Of a DNA stretch of 64,000 nucleotides, positions 54,871 through 64,000 are shown in pieces. The notes beneath the pieces were generated by a model, which was not told where the DNA came from, searched no databases, and saw only the letters and a list, made by a program, of their open reading frames with translations. This stretch comes from Apodospora peruviana (lineage: Eukaryota; Ascomycota; Sordariomycetes; Sordariales; Lasiosphaeriaceae). The translations under genes and the position numbers were made by a program. The stretch lies in assembly GCA_033439685.1 (NCBI GenBank), contig JAUEDM010000005.1, positions 682,001 to 746,000 on the forward strand. Direction: 5' to 3'. Position 1 is the first letter of the stretch. Each line of letters starts with the position of its first letter.

Positions 54871-55817
54871 TTACCAACCGCGTCGAGGACCGCGTCCACC
54901 ACCACGGAATCCTCCACCACCACCGCCGCCGCTGCGGGGGCCACGGGGACCCCTACCCCAACCGTCACCACCACCACCACCAGGACCGGTAGGAACACCT
55001 CCCATGTCGTCGTCATTACCCATCGACATCATGGGCTGGCGCATCTGGCGGCCGGCGCGCATCTCCTTGGGGAAAGCGTCATACGTCTTACGCATCTGCG
55101 CGTATCCTAGATGCATCTTGCCGAAGAAGTGGTCCGCGAGACGACGATCGTTATCAAGACGCGAGAGATAAGCTCCGCAGACGTCGCAGACCTGCAGCTT
55201 TTGGTGGCCTGACGGTCCAGACGTGTCGGTCAAATTCTTGAGCTCGCGCTCGCGTTCGGCTTTGGTAGCCTGGACCTGTTTCACTCTAAACATCTCGTCA
55301 TAGGCGCGGCCAACCTCGCCCAGCTCTCCAAGGACCTCGACTTCGAGCAGGCCGTTGGCGATGGAGGCGTTTAGATCGGAAATGGCTTTTAGCAGGACGT
55401 TGGTCTGGCGGACCTCGTCGGCGGTTTTTTCTAGGCGGTGTTGGGCCGTGTTGATGCGGCGGTTGCATTCGTCTATGTGTTTTTGCAGGTCGCGCATGTA
55501 GTCGTACTCGAAGCCGTGGCGTTTCTTTTCTGCGTCCGAGAGGGCTTCGTACTCGGCTTTTAGCTGTTCCGAGTGGGCGCGCGAGCAAGGCCCCAGGTCC
55601 TGCTTCGTGTTGGTGAAGAGGTCGTGCGGGCAGGTGCCGACCAGGTAGGAGCGGCAGACTTTCGGGTCGGTGAGAGAGAGGTTATGCGCGCTTCTAGTGA
55701 CGCCGCCGCCCATGAGCTGCTCTGAATGGAGAATAGGGACGTTAGTTCATCATTATACGAGCTGGAAGGATACAAGGGGGAAGACCTACCGAGCAGCTTT
55801 CGTTGCTCGGCCGCCAT
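54871..55817 (-). CDS. LUC7: Luc7-like U1 snRNP component, 292 aa
   Basis: Exon 1 is 55817-55790 (28 bp, MAAEQRKLL) and exon 2 is 55721-54871; a 68-bp GT-AG intron splits codon 10 to give LLEQLMGGGVTRS. The first zinc finger (CRSYLVGTCPHDLF ... LGPCSRAH, CCCH type) and the second (VCDVCGAYLSRLDNDRRLAD ... GKMH, C2H2 type) are both complete, separated by a helical coiled-coil region. The C-terminus is a Gly/Arg-rich tail (GGGGDGWGRGPRGPR). Luc7 is a nuclear protein of the U1 snRNP that stabilises 5' splice site recognition. Fungal orthologs have the same size and a short first exon; the identification is firm. Confidence 0.94.
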
Positions 55818-56302
55818 TGCCGAGTTTGATGTCGCGCAATGCGCGATGTAATGTTCTTGTTGGTGTTTTGGTGTCGAAAAGCCTGGGTTGACTGTGTAAG
55901 GTACGCAAGGTGGACGAGGTGGCGGTGTGCAAACACGTTTTGTGAGTGAGACTCGAAACTTCGATGTTCGGGGGACAAAAAGTTGACGCGCTGCACGACT
56001 TCGGAACCTTCCCGTCAAAGTGCATGGCTGGAGCTCGGACCAAGCCGATTTGACAGCCCGGTCGCCCCACCCAACAGACAACCCAACCCCCAAAATGGGG
56101 CTGCCTGCCGGGATCCAAAGCTCGTCCTCGATATCCGACTGATGAGAAATTGAAGGACGGTGAATTCAGAATGACCCCGCTCGATCGCTCTGAGAAGAAT
56201 CTGAGGAAAAACTTGAAATGTGAGTTCTGGTTTGATCAAAAGAAGCAAAGTGCATCGATCTCACCCCGAAAGAGCATAGACAGGAGGCAAAAGTGAAGGC
56301 GA
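55818..56302. other. intergenic, Luc7 promoter and tRNA 3' flank
   Basis: No supported gene. A TTTT run on the minus strand near 56289-56292 can terminate Pol III transcription of the tRNA at 56303. Confidence 0.5.
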
Positions 56303-56374
56303 TGACCCTGACCCGATTTGAACGGATAACCTTTCGATCTGGAGTCGAACGCGCTACCGTTGCGCCACAAGGCC
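56303..56374 (-). tRNA. tRNA-Trp (anticodon CCA), intronless
   Basis: On the minus strand, acceptor GGCCTTG pairs with CAGGGTC. The D arm is GCGC-AACGGTA-GCGC, the anticodon arm TTCGA-CTCCAGA-TCGAA with CCA, and the T arm ATCCG-TTCAAAT-CGGGT. It is 72 nt without an intron. Except for the intron it is identical to the gene at 57379. Confidence 0.95.
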
Positions 56375-56700
56375 CTGTAGTTAGATTTGGTGAACATTTC
56401 GCTTCAGATTTCACTATCAGAATGCCTCGCGACAGAAGCCACATGGAAAGGGGGTAGCGATACGACTCTTCTCAACATCCTGTGAAGGATATCATTTGCG
56501 TGCTCAAGTAAGTTCTATAGCGACACTGTCGTGCCGCGAGCCACGTAGGCACCGGCGGATAACAGCGAGAAATGCTGCAACGGACTTTGAACAGACTACG
56601 CTTGGTTTGACCCAGAGATGAGTGTGGCTGGTAAAGATCCAGACCAAGAAAATCGGGTATGATGCGGAATACCCAGCGATAATCTCCACGTGCCTTAGAC

Positions 56701-57097
56701 AAAATGTACATATTCTCACCGTTGACACGAAGATGGGAGAGAGCAGAATTTCGGACTCGACGGGATTTCTACTCTGTCTTACAGGGCATTGATCCTCCAG
56801 CTGTACGGCTAACGAGAAAGATCCTGAGCTGGCTGATGGACACGGGAAGATTACCAATGTACAATCTAGCAAGGAAGCTAGAACTGGAGTCGGCGGTTTG
56901 AGACCCCCTCCATCGAAGGCCAGGAGGTCTTTTCTTTTTGCATTTAAGACTCAGTCACTGTCGTATTTCCTTGAGTGTCGGTACCGGTTTTTCAGCTGGC
57001 CCGCAAGGGCACGGTTTTCCTGTACAGTAAATAGCTTGAGGGTCCGGCATGTCTAAGGTACACAACGGCGTATGAATAATAATAAAATGTACATATT
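56701..57097 (+). mobile_element. short retroposon copy B (369 bp) with 14-bp target site duplication
   Basis: The element at 56715-57083 is flanked by a perfect 14-bp direct repeat, AAAATGTACATATT, at 56701-56714 and 57084-57097. Its last 304 bp match copy A (22012-22316, opposite strand); the first about 65 bp are missing from A. The 3' end is AATAATAAT. It contains a short open frame ending ...NLARKLELESAV and a B-box-like GGTTTGAGACC at 56895-56905, with TAGCAAGGAAG 28 bp before it as a poor A-box match. It is therefore either a SINE or the 3' end of a LINE. It lies between the two inverted tRNA-Trp genes. Confidence 0.75.
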
Positions 57098-57378
57098 TAG
57101 GTTGACATGATGCTTACTTATAGAACCGAGACCTACAGCTGAACAGCAACAGCCACTGACATACGTAGGCATCACACTCTTGAGCGAAACTCAAGCCTCT
57201 CCGCGAAGGCAGAGCGGACACACATAGTATCAACTGGGCTTGGCAACAGAGTCCGAGTCAGGTGAGGCAGGAAGACCCGCATACCAGTCCACCACACGGC
57301 GGACTAAGCAAGGAAGGCGATATCTGCGACTGAAATAAAGTAACTACGGACAGAATTTTCATCAAAACAAAACAGATG

Positions 57379-57459
57379 GGCCTTGTGGCGCAACGGTAGC
57401 GCGTTCGACTCCAGCGAGGAAACATCGAAAGGTTATCCGTTCAAATCGGGTCAGGGTCA
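57379..57459 (+). tRNA. tRNA-Trp (anticodon CCA) with a 9-nt intron
   Basis: It has the same mature sequence as the gene at 56303, but the anticodon loop is interrupted after position 37 by CGAGGAAAC (57415-57423), the canonical eukaryotic intron position. Total length is 81 nt. Flanks differ from the other copy. A T7 run lies downstream at about 57511. Confidence 0.93.
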
Positions 57460-58197
57460 TCAGAAGCTTCAAGTTCAGAGATGGATTCATCTTTACGATG
57501 AGTCCACTTTCCTTTTTTTCTGTTTCTGATTGCGATTTCTAACTCTAACTTCTTCATGTGTAGTTATCCAACTTCAACCTCCACCATCACCCCTTTTGCC
57601 ACCGGCGCATACATCTTCGAAGTGCCACACTAAAGGGCCACGCCTGCCTTCACAAACTCATTCGCGTGTATGCAAGGATTGTAAGCGGTGGATTTTCGTC
57701 AACATAACTATTTGTGCCGCATCTTGGGGGGAACAGAGTGAGACAGGGAAGAGGTGGCTCTTGAGTGTTGATCACAACTAAAGAACAGCCCGACCAAAAG
57801 TGTTCGGTGGCGTTGATAGTCTCATCCGGGAGTAAGACCCTTGAACGTGTTAGTAACCATATCATTCTGCTTCGCGTGTAGCTGCCAACTGATCTTTATG
57901 ATGCCCGCATTCTCCAGACGGTTTGAACATGTCCGTGACTCCAGGCGAGAGTTGGAGGGATTCCAAATGTGATGATCGACGCCCCTGTCTGCGAAGTCAC
58001 GCTAAAATACAAACTATACTTTCCATTAGCTGGTATTGGTACGGTTCCCAGACACGCTTCTCTTGGGCTGTTCCTTGTAAAAAGCAATTCGCATACGGCG
58101 AGCAACATATACTAAGGAGAGCATGACCGCGAGTGCAGCAACTCTCCCACTGCTCTTTCACAACCTCAGCACAACCATTTCAACACAAACCCCATTT
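57460..58197. other. intergenic, no supported gene
   Basis: 738 bp between tRNA-Trp and the tandem repeat; short frames show no motifs. Confidence 0.5.
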
Positions 58198-58272
58198 CAC
58201 GTTGGACTCAGTCACGTTGGACTCAGTCACGTTGGACTCAGTCACGTTGGACTCAGTCACGTTGGACTCAGT
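58198..58272 (+). repeat. five perfect tandem copies of a 15-bp unit
   Basis: CACGTTGGACTCAGT is repeated five times without a mismatch, ending 29 bp before the F-box relic's ATG. In one frame it would encode TLDSV repeats. It is more likely a leader or promoter minisatellite. Confidence 0.95.
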
Positions 58273-58301
58273 TTTCCTAGACCCTCACTGCCTACCTAAA
58301 A

Positions 58302-59311
58302 ATGGCCTCACCCAGCACGCTCCCCACTGAACTCTGGCATAAAATCGCCGGATATATCTGCCTGGCCTGCACGCCGCTGCGGCCGCCACAAAACAAAAGC
58401 TCCTCTCCGGACCAAACCACGGACGCATACCCCCAGAACCCCATATTGTCGCCCTCAAGTCCCTTTGTTTAGCATCAAGATTCTTTCAACCATTGCTCTC
58501 GAACACCTATACCATAAACCAATCTGCAACAAATGGCGGCTGCTTGCGCGGACCCTTATTGCCCGTAAGGACCTCGCCGAGCACGTAAGGGTCTTTCATA
58601 TCCTCGATTGGTATTGGGCAAACGATCCAGAAAAGATCTCCGCACCCACATCGACGGTACGACTCAAATCGAAGGGACCCGCGTTATGCTCCTAGACGAC
58701 ACGAGCGATCCTATGATAGCATCATGCTCCGCCTTTGTCCAGGCATAGAAGAGCTCAGATGCGGTGACGAGATCTTGGTCCCGGGCGGCACCCGTTGGAC
58801 GGAGTTTAACCTTCCAAAGGGCTCGCTGGTGAAACTGAGGCACCCCGACGTGTGTTGCGATGACGTCGAGGTCCCCAGCTGGACCGACAACTTCACGACT
58901 CTGTTCCAAGCGACCCCCAATATTACGCACCTGATAATCTCTCATGTAGTCCACTGCGAGGCCATGGGCGCAACCTTCGAACGCCTCACGGACTTGGACC
59001 TCAAGTTGTGTGACCTGGACGCCAATTCCTTCGGCACCATTCTCCGCGCCTGTCCACGCCTGGAGAGGCTAAAGTTCTTGTGGGAAATGGCTGACTGGGG
59101 CGCTTCTCGGCCATTCATGCCAGAGGAAGCCACTAGGAATATTCTTGAATATGCGCCCAATTTAAATTTTCTCGACCTAAACATGCAGGACTGTGCATGG
59201 AACCACCTGGGAGGAAGAATCGATGTTGCGCGCCAGTTTTCAGAAGCGAGCAGGGCATTAACCGCGCAAGGCATTGTCTCCACCTTCGAATCCATGCGGC
59301 TTACAAGATGA
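58302..59311 (+). pseudogene. decayed F-box protein gene with LRR-like C-terminal part
   Basis: ATG 58302 starts MASPSTLPTELWHKIAGYIC, a typical F-box opening (LPxELxxxI), but the frame stops near 58470. The next frame reads VALKSLCLASRFFQP, then another gives LEHLYHKPI ... LLARTLIARKDLAEHVRVFH. After a third break, the C-terminal portion runs open from 58724 to 59311 with leucine-rich spacing (LRLCPGIEELRC, FERLTDLDLKLC, LRACPRLERLKFLWEM, YAPNLNFLDLNM). Intact relatives are substrate adaptors of SCF ubiquitin ligases. At least three frameshifts with no splice sites to explain them mark this copy as dead, or as one badly mis-sequenced. Confidence 0.75.
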
Positions 59312-60139
59312 TTCCTTCCGGCTCTTTGTAATTTCCATGTCGTTCTTCACAAACATTCAAACGTGTAGTACGGTGATTTCACTCTCGACAATACCGGCAT
59401 CAACGCAGTGTTTTATTTTGGCCTTCAGGATTGGAGATATCAGTCAACTTCAAGTTTGCCAGGCAGACCCAAGTAGCGTCTGCTCTTACAGTCAGTTCGA
59501 AGACAGGTTTCTATCGTGGTGTTGACAGCAAGTTCGGGGCATTGCCTTTGGGTCAGGAGGTATAACATACTGTTCACTAGAGTGTTCTCGCATATCTTGG
59601 GTTTTTGATATTTGATTTACTTGGTTTATAACTCAGGTACATGTATACATAGCGGAATTATAGAAATTCCACATCTATCTAGCTGCCCAAGCTTAAGCTC
59701 CTCGCCATACATCAATCCGTAGACCAAACTCGCACCTCCAACTCAGGTATATAGATATCCTTCCCCATTAGCCTCCAAACATATAAGGGCGTGACTGGCC
59801 ATATCGTCAAATAGACACCAGCTAAGAAGGGTGTCGGCAAACAGGTGCATAGCTTACAGTTGTTGTCCAATCAGCCCCAGTGGACATGGGACCGGGACTG
59901 CCGGTAGTGGGTATTGCATTCCATGTGACGGTGCCTGCCAGGCTGCTGCCAGTGGTGCCTGCCAGTGGCCGCCCTCCACAGACTCCCATTTGATGGAGAA
60001 GTGACAAACCAACATATATATTGCAGAAAATAAGGTCCCTTACCGCTGCTAACTATCCGTAATCTTAACATTCTTCTTCGTCAGGTTCAACACCAAGCCC
60101 TATCATCTTCACATCATCAAATTCAAGAGTTAAACTAAG
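59312..60139. other. intergenic, no supported gene
   Basis: 828 bp with AT-rich left part. A Gly/Thr-rich minus-strand frame (about 59822-60007) has no supporting signal. Confidence 0.45.
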
Positions 60140-60904
60140 ATGGCCACCTCAACCACCGGAGCAGTCCGCTACTCGACCGCGAATGTCTCCAAATCTGACT
60201 CGGCCCAGTCCTTCTCGTGGGAGTCGCCGGTGCCCGTCAATGAATTCTGGGACAGCATCAGCTACTGCCCGGCCCGCAACTTCCTGGATAACTTCACCGA
60301 GCAGGAGCTCGCTTCGCTGCCCATTGACCCGGACAGCACCAGCCCCAACGAAGAGAAGTTCTCTCTCCTCCTGCATCTATTCCAAGAGAAGTTCGCAAAG
60401 TTCGCAAAGGAGGAAACCACGCCGCCCAGAACCCCGGACGACCACAATCGCTGGAGCCGGCTCCTGCAGGCCATCTACACGATGCAATCCGAGCTGGGCC
60501 AGATCGACGAGGCTGGCAAGACGATCCATCTGATCGTGGATAATCGGTCTGACAGATCTAACCTCGCGCCGATGCACATGCTGGCGGACCACCTCTTCCG
60601 GGAGGGCAAGTACGCCGAGGCCGAGGCGACGGAGCGGCCGGTCTGCGCGTGGATGGACGCCCACGAGAAGCTGGGGAGAGATTCGCCGCAGGCGATCAAC
60701 GCGCGCAGGATCATTGCGCGGGCGCTGTGGAATCAGGGCGCCACAAGGCGGGCGGAGGTGGAGGCATTGGTGGAGGAGATCAAGGGGATTGTGGAAGGGA
60801 TGGCGCCGCCGGGCGGGAGGTTTGCAGTGTATCAAGAGGAGGAGAGGGAGTTGAATGCAGCTATGATGGCCGAGTTGCAGGCTTGGGAGGAGGACTTGAA
60901 ATAA
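60140..60904 (+). CDS. TPR-like helical protein of unknown function, 254 aa
   Basis: ATG 60140 (CTAAGATGG) opens a soluble protein with no signal peptide. The N-terminus (ATSTTGAVRYSTANVSKSDS) and the block FSWESPVPVNEFWDSISY are followed by helical units: LLQAIYTMQSELGQIDEAGK, then MLADHLFREGKYAEAEATER, then INARRIIARALWNQGATRRA. They resemble degenerate tetratricopeptide repeats with the YxxAE/G-x-Y signature. Such small TPR proteins are common in Sordariomycetes and lineage-expanded; the role is unknown. No introns, and no obvious partner gene nearby. Confidence 0.75.
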   Translation: MATSTTGAVRYSTANVSKSDSAQSFSWESPVPVNEFWDSISYCPARNFLDNFTEQELASLPIDPDSTSPNEEKFSLLLHLFQEKFAKFAKEETTPPRTPDDHNRWSRLLQAIYTMQSELGQIDEAGKTIHLIVDNRSDRSNLAPMHMLADHLFREGKYAEAEATERPVCAWMDAHEKLGRDSPQAINARRIIARALWNQGATRRAEVEALVEEIKGIVEGMAPPGGRFAVYQEEERELNAAMMAELQAWEEDLK

Positions 60905-61596
60905 TTTTCTTACTCCAGGACATATGCAGCGGAAATCAACACGCAATTACAGGATTTGCAGCCTCAGGTATCTCAGTTACTGAACATTGCTATTACTCAC
61001 GTGGTTGTCATGTGAGCTCCTGTTGCTGCAAGCCACCCTCAGAAGCGCATAGAGAAGAAAATGTGGCGTTGATCCAAAGCCACAGATCTGTTGATGGCGA
61101 TCGAGAAACGCTTTGCAGCAAAGAAAAAGAAATGACAGGGGGTACAATTTTAGACGCTAAACATTTGTCGGGTTGAATTGCTTGGTTCTCCCCGCGAAAA
61201 CAACAGCTGGGTCTGCCTACCTGCTGACAAGTCTGACACCCTTGATATCAGTACTGCTCAGCTGGCGTTATTGGAGGAAAATACGGGGCTACACGCGGTC
61301 GAGACCGCAACTGAATGGTACCTATACACGGATATCCCGGCACGAGAAGGTCTAGCGCCATCGACGTTCCCACTTAACCCCCTGCAGCTGTGTTGATCAA
61401 GATTAGTCTCGAAGATGGGTTGATCAATAGTCTACCCTTTCCGACATACACTTCCCGCGTGGTCGAGTTCTTTCCCTTTCAATTTATTTCTAACACTCGT
61501 TTTGCCACTCGTTCCACTTCTTCATCCATCTCGCGGGTTCCTCCTCCAACTCCAGTCACTCGTTTGAATTTTTTTGAGCATCAGTTTTTGTTCAAG
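60905..61596. other. intergenic and pyrimidine-rich leader of the secreted protein
   Basis: No supported gene. From about 61430 to 61590 the sequence is rich in TTTCCC and TTTT blocks, a common fungal 5' leader. Confidence 0.5.
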
Positions 61597-62995
61597 ATGG
61601 TTTCCTTCAGGACCGGCACCGTGCTCTTGGCACAGGCTGTTGCTTTGGTCTCGGGCGTCGTTGGCGGTCCATGCCACCCGAAATGCTGGGACCAGGACGC
61701 CCTGCTCGTTCTTCTCCGATCCGACGTCGTCGGTGACGCTGCGCTGCCCTTCTGCAGCGCCTTCCTCGGCCTCCCGGCATCGACCACCGAGGTCACCGTC
61801 ACGCCCACCGATACGGTCACCGTGACCGAGACCTCGACGGCGCACGCCACCGAAGTCGTCACGACGGTCGACTCCACTTCCACCACCACCGTTACTGCGG
61901 CCCCCGTCGTCCCCGAGCCGGTCACCAAACGAGACGCCGTCGACTACCCGCCCTGGCTGCCGGCCACGTACAAGTCGGGCCGCGTGTCGTCCGCATGCAG
62001 CTGCCTCGGTATCCCCCTTTCGGTGGCCACCAGCACGGTCTCGGACGTCGCCTCGACCGCGACCGTCACCGCCTCTGCGACCGTCACCGAGACGACGACG
62101 AGCACGGCGCACACGACCGCCCTCGCCACCGCTACCGTCACCCCGCCGACCGCCCCGGTCATCGTGACGCGACGCGCCATGATTCAGGTCTTCAGAGTGT
62201 CCACCAATGTCCCTGTCGGCTGGATCTACATGAGCAGCGGCCCGTCCATCACCACCGATCCGACCATCGCCACCGTCTTCGGGTTCGACGTCGCCGAGGG
62301 CGCCGCCACCGCGTCGACCGTGCGCTTCAGCCCCGAGGGCTACTCCCCGGCTGCTCTGGGATTTAACGTGCCGGCTACCCAGAGACTCGAGAACTTTTAG
62401 TGCGTTGCCGTCATCATCCGTCCCCGACTGACCAACTGACTGGATCTGGACTTTGCTGACGCATGGTGAAATTGTAATAAACAGCGGCGGCGTGATTGCT
62501 GACACTCCGAGTAAGTCTCTCTCCTGAACCGACGAGCCATGAGTTACCATGTCGGCAGCGGTTTTGTTTAGTTCTATGCTAACCTTCGCCTGCTTCTCAT
62601 CACATACAGCTCCTCCTGGATCCCTCCCCGTCATATCTGGCGCCAACAAATACGAGACTGACATTGTAAGCGAGCAAAACCAGCCGTCCGTTAGGCTTTG
62701 TACTAATATAAGATGTTAACTAGTGGACTATCAACACCGCCTCCAAGGTGATTGAGTGGGACTGGATCGAATCCGATGGGACCCGTACGTTTTCCGTCTT
62801 CTCCCCTTTCACATATTAGTGTGCTTGCATGAACTAATCAATTGTCCTACTGTTTGTGCAGACGGGAACGTCCCATACCTCTACCGCGTCGGCGGCCGCA
62901 TGTACCCCGTAGCAAACGTGGCTGCGTTCAACGCGGCCACGGGCGGTGCGAGCTCTTCAAAGTACGAGATCAGCTTCAAGTATGTTCAGATATAA
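61597..62995 (+). CDS. secreted Thr/Val-rich protein with dibasic processing sites, 359 aa, five exons
   Basis: Exons 61597-62399, 62485-62510 (26 bp), 62610-62665, 62724-62784 and 62862-62995. All introns are GT-AG (GTGCGT, GTAAGT, GTAAGC, GTACGT) and frame is kept to TAA 62993. A signal peptide is likely (MVSFRTGTVLLAQAVALVSG). Next come CHPKCWDQDALL, a Thr/Val-rich repeat zone (VTVTPTDTVTVTETSTAH and similar, about 70-105), a Kex2-type VTKR site and YPPWLPATYKSGRVSSACSC, a block I know from secreted fungal proteins. A second VTVTET zone and VTRR follow. The C-terminal part (RLENFYGGVIADT, GANKYETDIW, NVPYLYRVGGRMYPVANVAA) is only revealed by splicing; reading on without splicing would stop at 62398-62400. 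It is probably an O-glycosylated cell-wall or extracellular protein; its function is unknown. Confidence 0.82.
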
Positions 62996-63176
62996 GGGCA
63001 CTTGACTAGAGGAGCCAGTAGGGAGTTACAGGTTGTGTACCTCGAATAGACGTACAACGTTCTTCGTATCCAGATCACGCCTGGCACCGTTTGATAGTGT
63101 AGTTTATTTGGGTATTAATATGACGAGAAATACACAACAGGTAATTAAATCCGAAACCTTTTTTCTAATGGTCCTT

Positions 63177-64000
63177 TTACTGCCACGAGCACACAACAGA
63201 CCTGGTAAACGCCACGCCGACGCAGTGGTGCGTCTTGCCCTCCTCCGGATCCATCCTGCACTCGACGTTGACGTCGCGGCCAGGAATCACGATGCCGCCA
63301 GACCCCGAATCCTTGCCGCCCTTCTTGCCGCTCGTCGAGAAGGTCATGCCGTCGATACCAAAAGCGCTGAACTTCTCGCCCAAATTCGGCGGGAAGTCCT
63401 GCTTGGTGCCGAAGCCCTGGTTCGATATGGCGTCGTGCTTACAGGGGTCCATGCCGCCACCGTTCTCGATGGCGAACACGTTCCACCGCCGCGCGCCCAG
63501 CGAGTCCTCCCACATGATATAGATATCCTTCTGAGGGCCCGGCGGCGGTGGTGGTATGTTCTCGGCTTCTTTATTCACCTTCCACCCGACCTCACCACAA
63601 TTGACGTCGGCGGCGGCCTCAGCCCATAGCCGGTCGTTGGGCGAGCCGTGGTTGATGCCGCACTGGCTGTTCTGCAGCTGGTCGAAGGCGTCCTGGCACA
63701 GGTTCTGCTCGTCGACGCCCCGGCACTTGCCGCCCATGTCCGACGGCGTCCAGCGAAGCTGGAACTGGTAGGCCTCGTACGCTTCGGGGCCCTTTTCGGG
63801 CGGCGATCTCGTTCCGATGGACCGCGCGCGCCGGCGGTGGGGGATCTCGTTGCCGTGGATGTCGAAGACGACCCCGGTGCCTGACTCCTGGTCTCTGTTG
63901 AAGTGCTTCGAGCAAAAGGCCTTGGAGACGGCGCCAAAGTACTTGCTCGCTACCGGCGACGCGTTGCCTTCGGCGCACTTGAAGCGCGGCTTTACCTCTC
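63177..64000 (-). CDS. 3' part of a large Cys-containing, probably secreted protein; 5' end outside window
   Basis: On the minus strand the frame is open from the window edge through 63737 (an internal Met) to TAG at 63177, about 274 residues. Features seen: FCSKHF, a basic patch (HRRRARSIG), a block CRGVDEQNLCQDAFDQLQNS with paired Cys, and INHGSPNDRLWAE; this pattern recalls the C-terminal Cys modules of large secreted fungal hydrolases such as class V chitinases. A Pro-rich linker (NIPPPPPGPQ) leads to a terminal domain (YIMWEDSLGARRWNVFAIEN ... CVGVAFTRSVVCSW). There is no catalytic motif in view, so no activity can be stated. It converges on the secreted-protein gene ending at 62995. Confidence 0.6.
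   Translation of the reverse strand, partial: EVKPRFKCAEGNASPVASKYFGAVSKAFCSKHFNRDQESGTGVVFDIHGNEIPHRRRARSIGTRSPPEKGPEAYEAYQFQLRWTPSDMGGKCRGVDEQNLCQDAFDQLQNSQCGINHGSPNDRLWAEAAADVNCGEVGWKVNKEAENIPPPPPGPQKDIYIMWEDSLGARRWNVFAIENGGGMDPCKHDAISNQGFGTKQDFPPNLGEKFSAFGIDGMTFSTSGKKGGKDSGSGGIVIPGRDVNVECRMDPEEGKTHHCVGVAFTRSVVCSWQ

Noticed and set aside
58198..58272. CRISPR-like or coding repeat array
   Set aside because: The 15-bp units are directly adjacent with no spacers, so this is a simple minisatellite.
61522..62664. Minus-strand frame of 380 codons rich in Gly, Arg and Asp
   Set aside because: It is antisense to the GC-rich secreted protein exons; the plus strand has a signal peptide and a full splice structure.

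Overview
The window looks like nuclear DNA of a filamentous ascomycete (Pezizomycotina, probably Sordariomycetes). The evidence is short 45-135 bp GT-AG introns with ACTGAC/GCTAAC-type branch points, a fungal highly reducing polyketide synthase, an AflR-type Zn2Cys6 regulator, a DUF1996 secreted protein, a SERAC1-NACHT-WD40 (NLR-like) relic and intron-bearing nuclear tRNA genes. The species assignment is inference; no ribosomal or mitochondrial marker is present.

Region 1 (1-25 kb) holds a secondary-metabolite gene cluster. After the tail of a class V chitinase-like gene (1-574) come a frameshifted P450 (1252-2892) and a small two-exon double-CxxC protein (4952-5315). Next is an MFS exporter (5948-7866, minus) that shares a promoter with a complete highly reducing PKS of KS-AT-DH-MT-ER-KR-ACP order (8593-16727). 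A second P450 with a long poly-Asn tract (17016-18919), a BAHD-type acyltransferase (19525-21033) and an AflR-like regulator (22426-24120) follow. The expected product is a reduced, C-methylated polyketide that is oxidised by a P450, possibly acylated, and exported. A broken N-terminal piece of an Rce1-like protease gene marks the right flank.

Region 2 (25-42 kb) is mostly ordinary genes with wide gaps. It contains a small unknown protein, an ankyrin protein, tRNA-Asp, a DUF1996 secreted protein, an M20 amidohydrolase, a Nudix hydrolase, a small secreted protein, a Gal80/MocA-like oxidoreductase and a single-TM protein.

Region 3 (42.4-48.2 kb) is a run of three decayed genes: a HAD phosphatase, a hydrolase-NACHT-WD40 NLR and a fructosamine-kinase-like gene.

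Region 4 (48.7-64 kb) returns to intact genes. A divergent aldehyde dehydrogenase / dihydroxybenzoate-decarboxylase-like pair suggests aromatic catabolism. An RGG protein, the U1 snRNP protein Luc7, two inverted tRNA-Trp genes (one with, one without an intron), a decayed F-box gene, a TPR-like protein and a five-exon secreted protein follow. The window ends in the 3' part of a Cys-rich gene on the minus strand.

The most notable non-gene signal is a short repeat present twice, at 22012-22316 and 56715-57083. Each copy is flanked by its own 13-14 bp direct repeat. The copies share the same (AAT)n 3' end but have different 5' ends, which is the signature of target-primed (LINE/SINE-type) retroposition.
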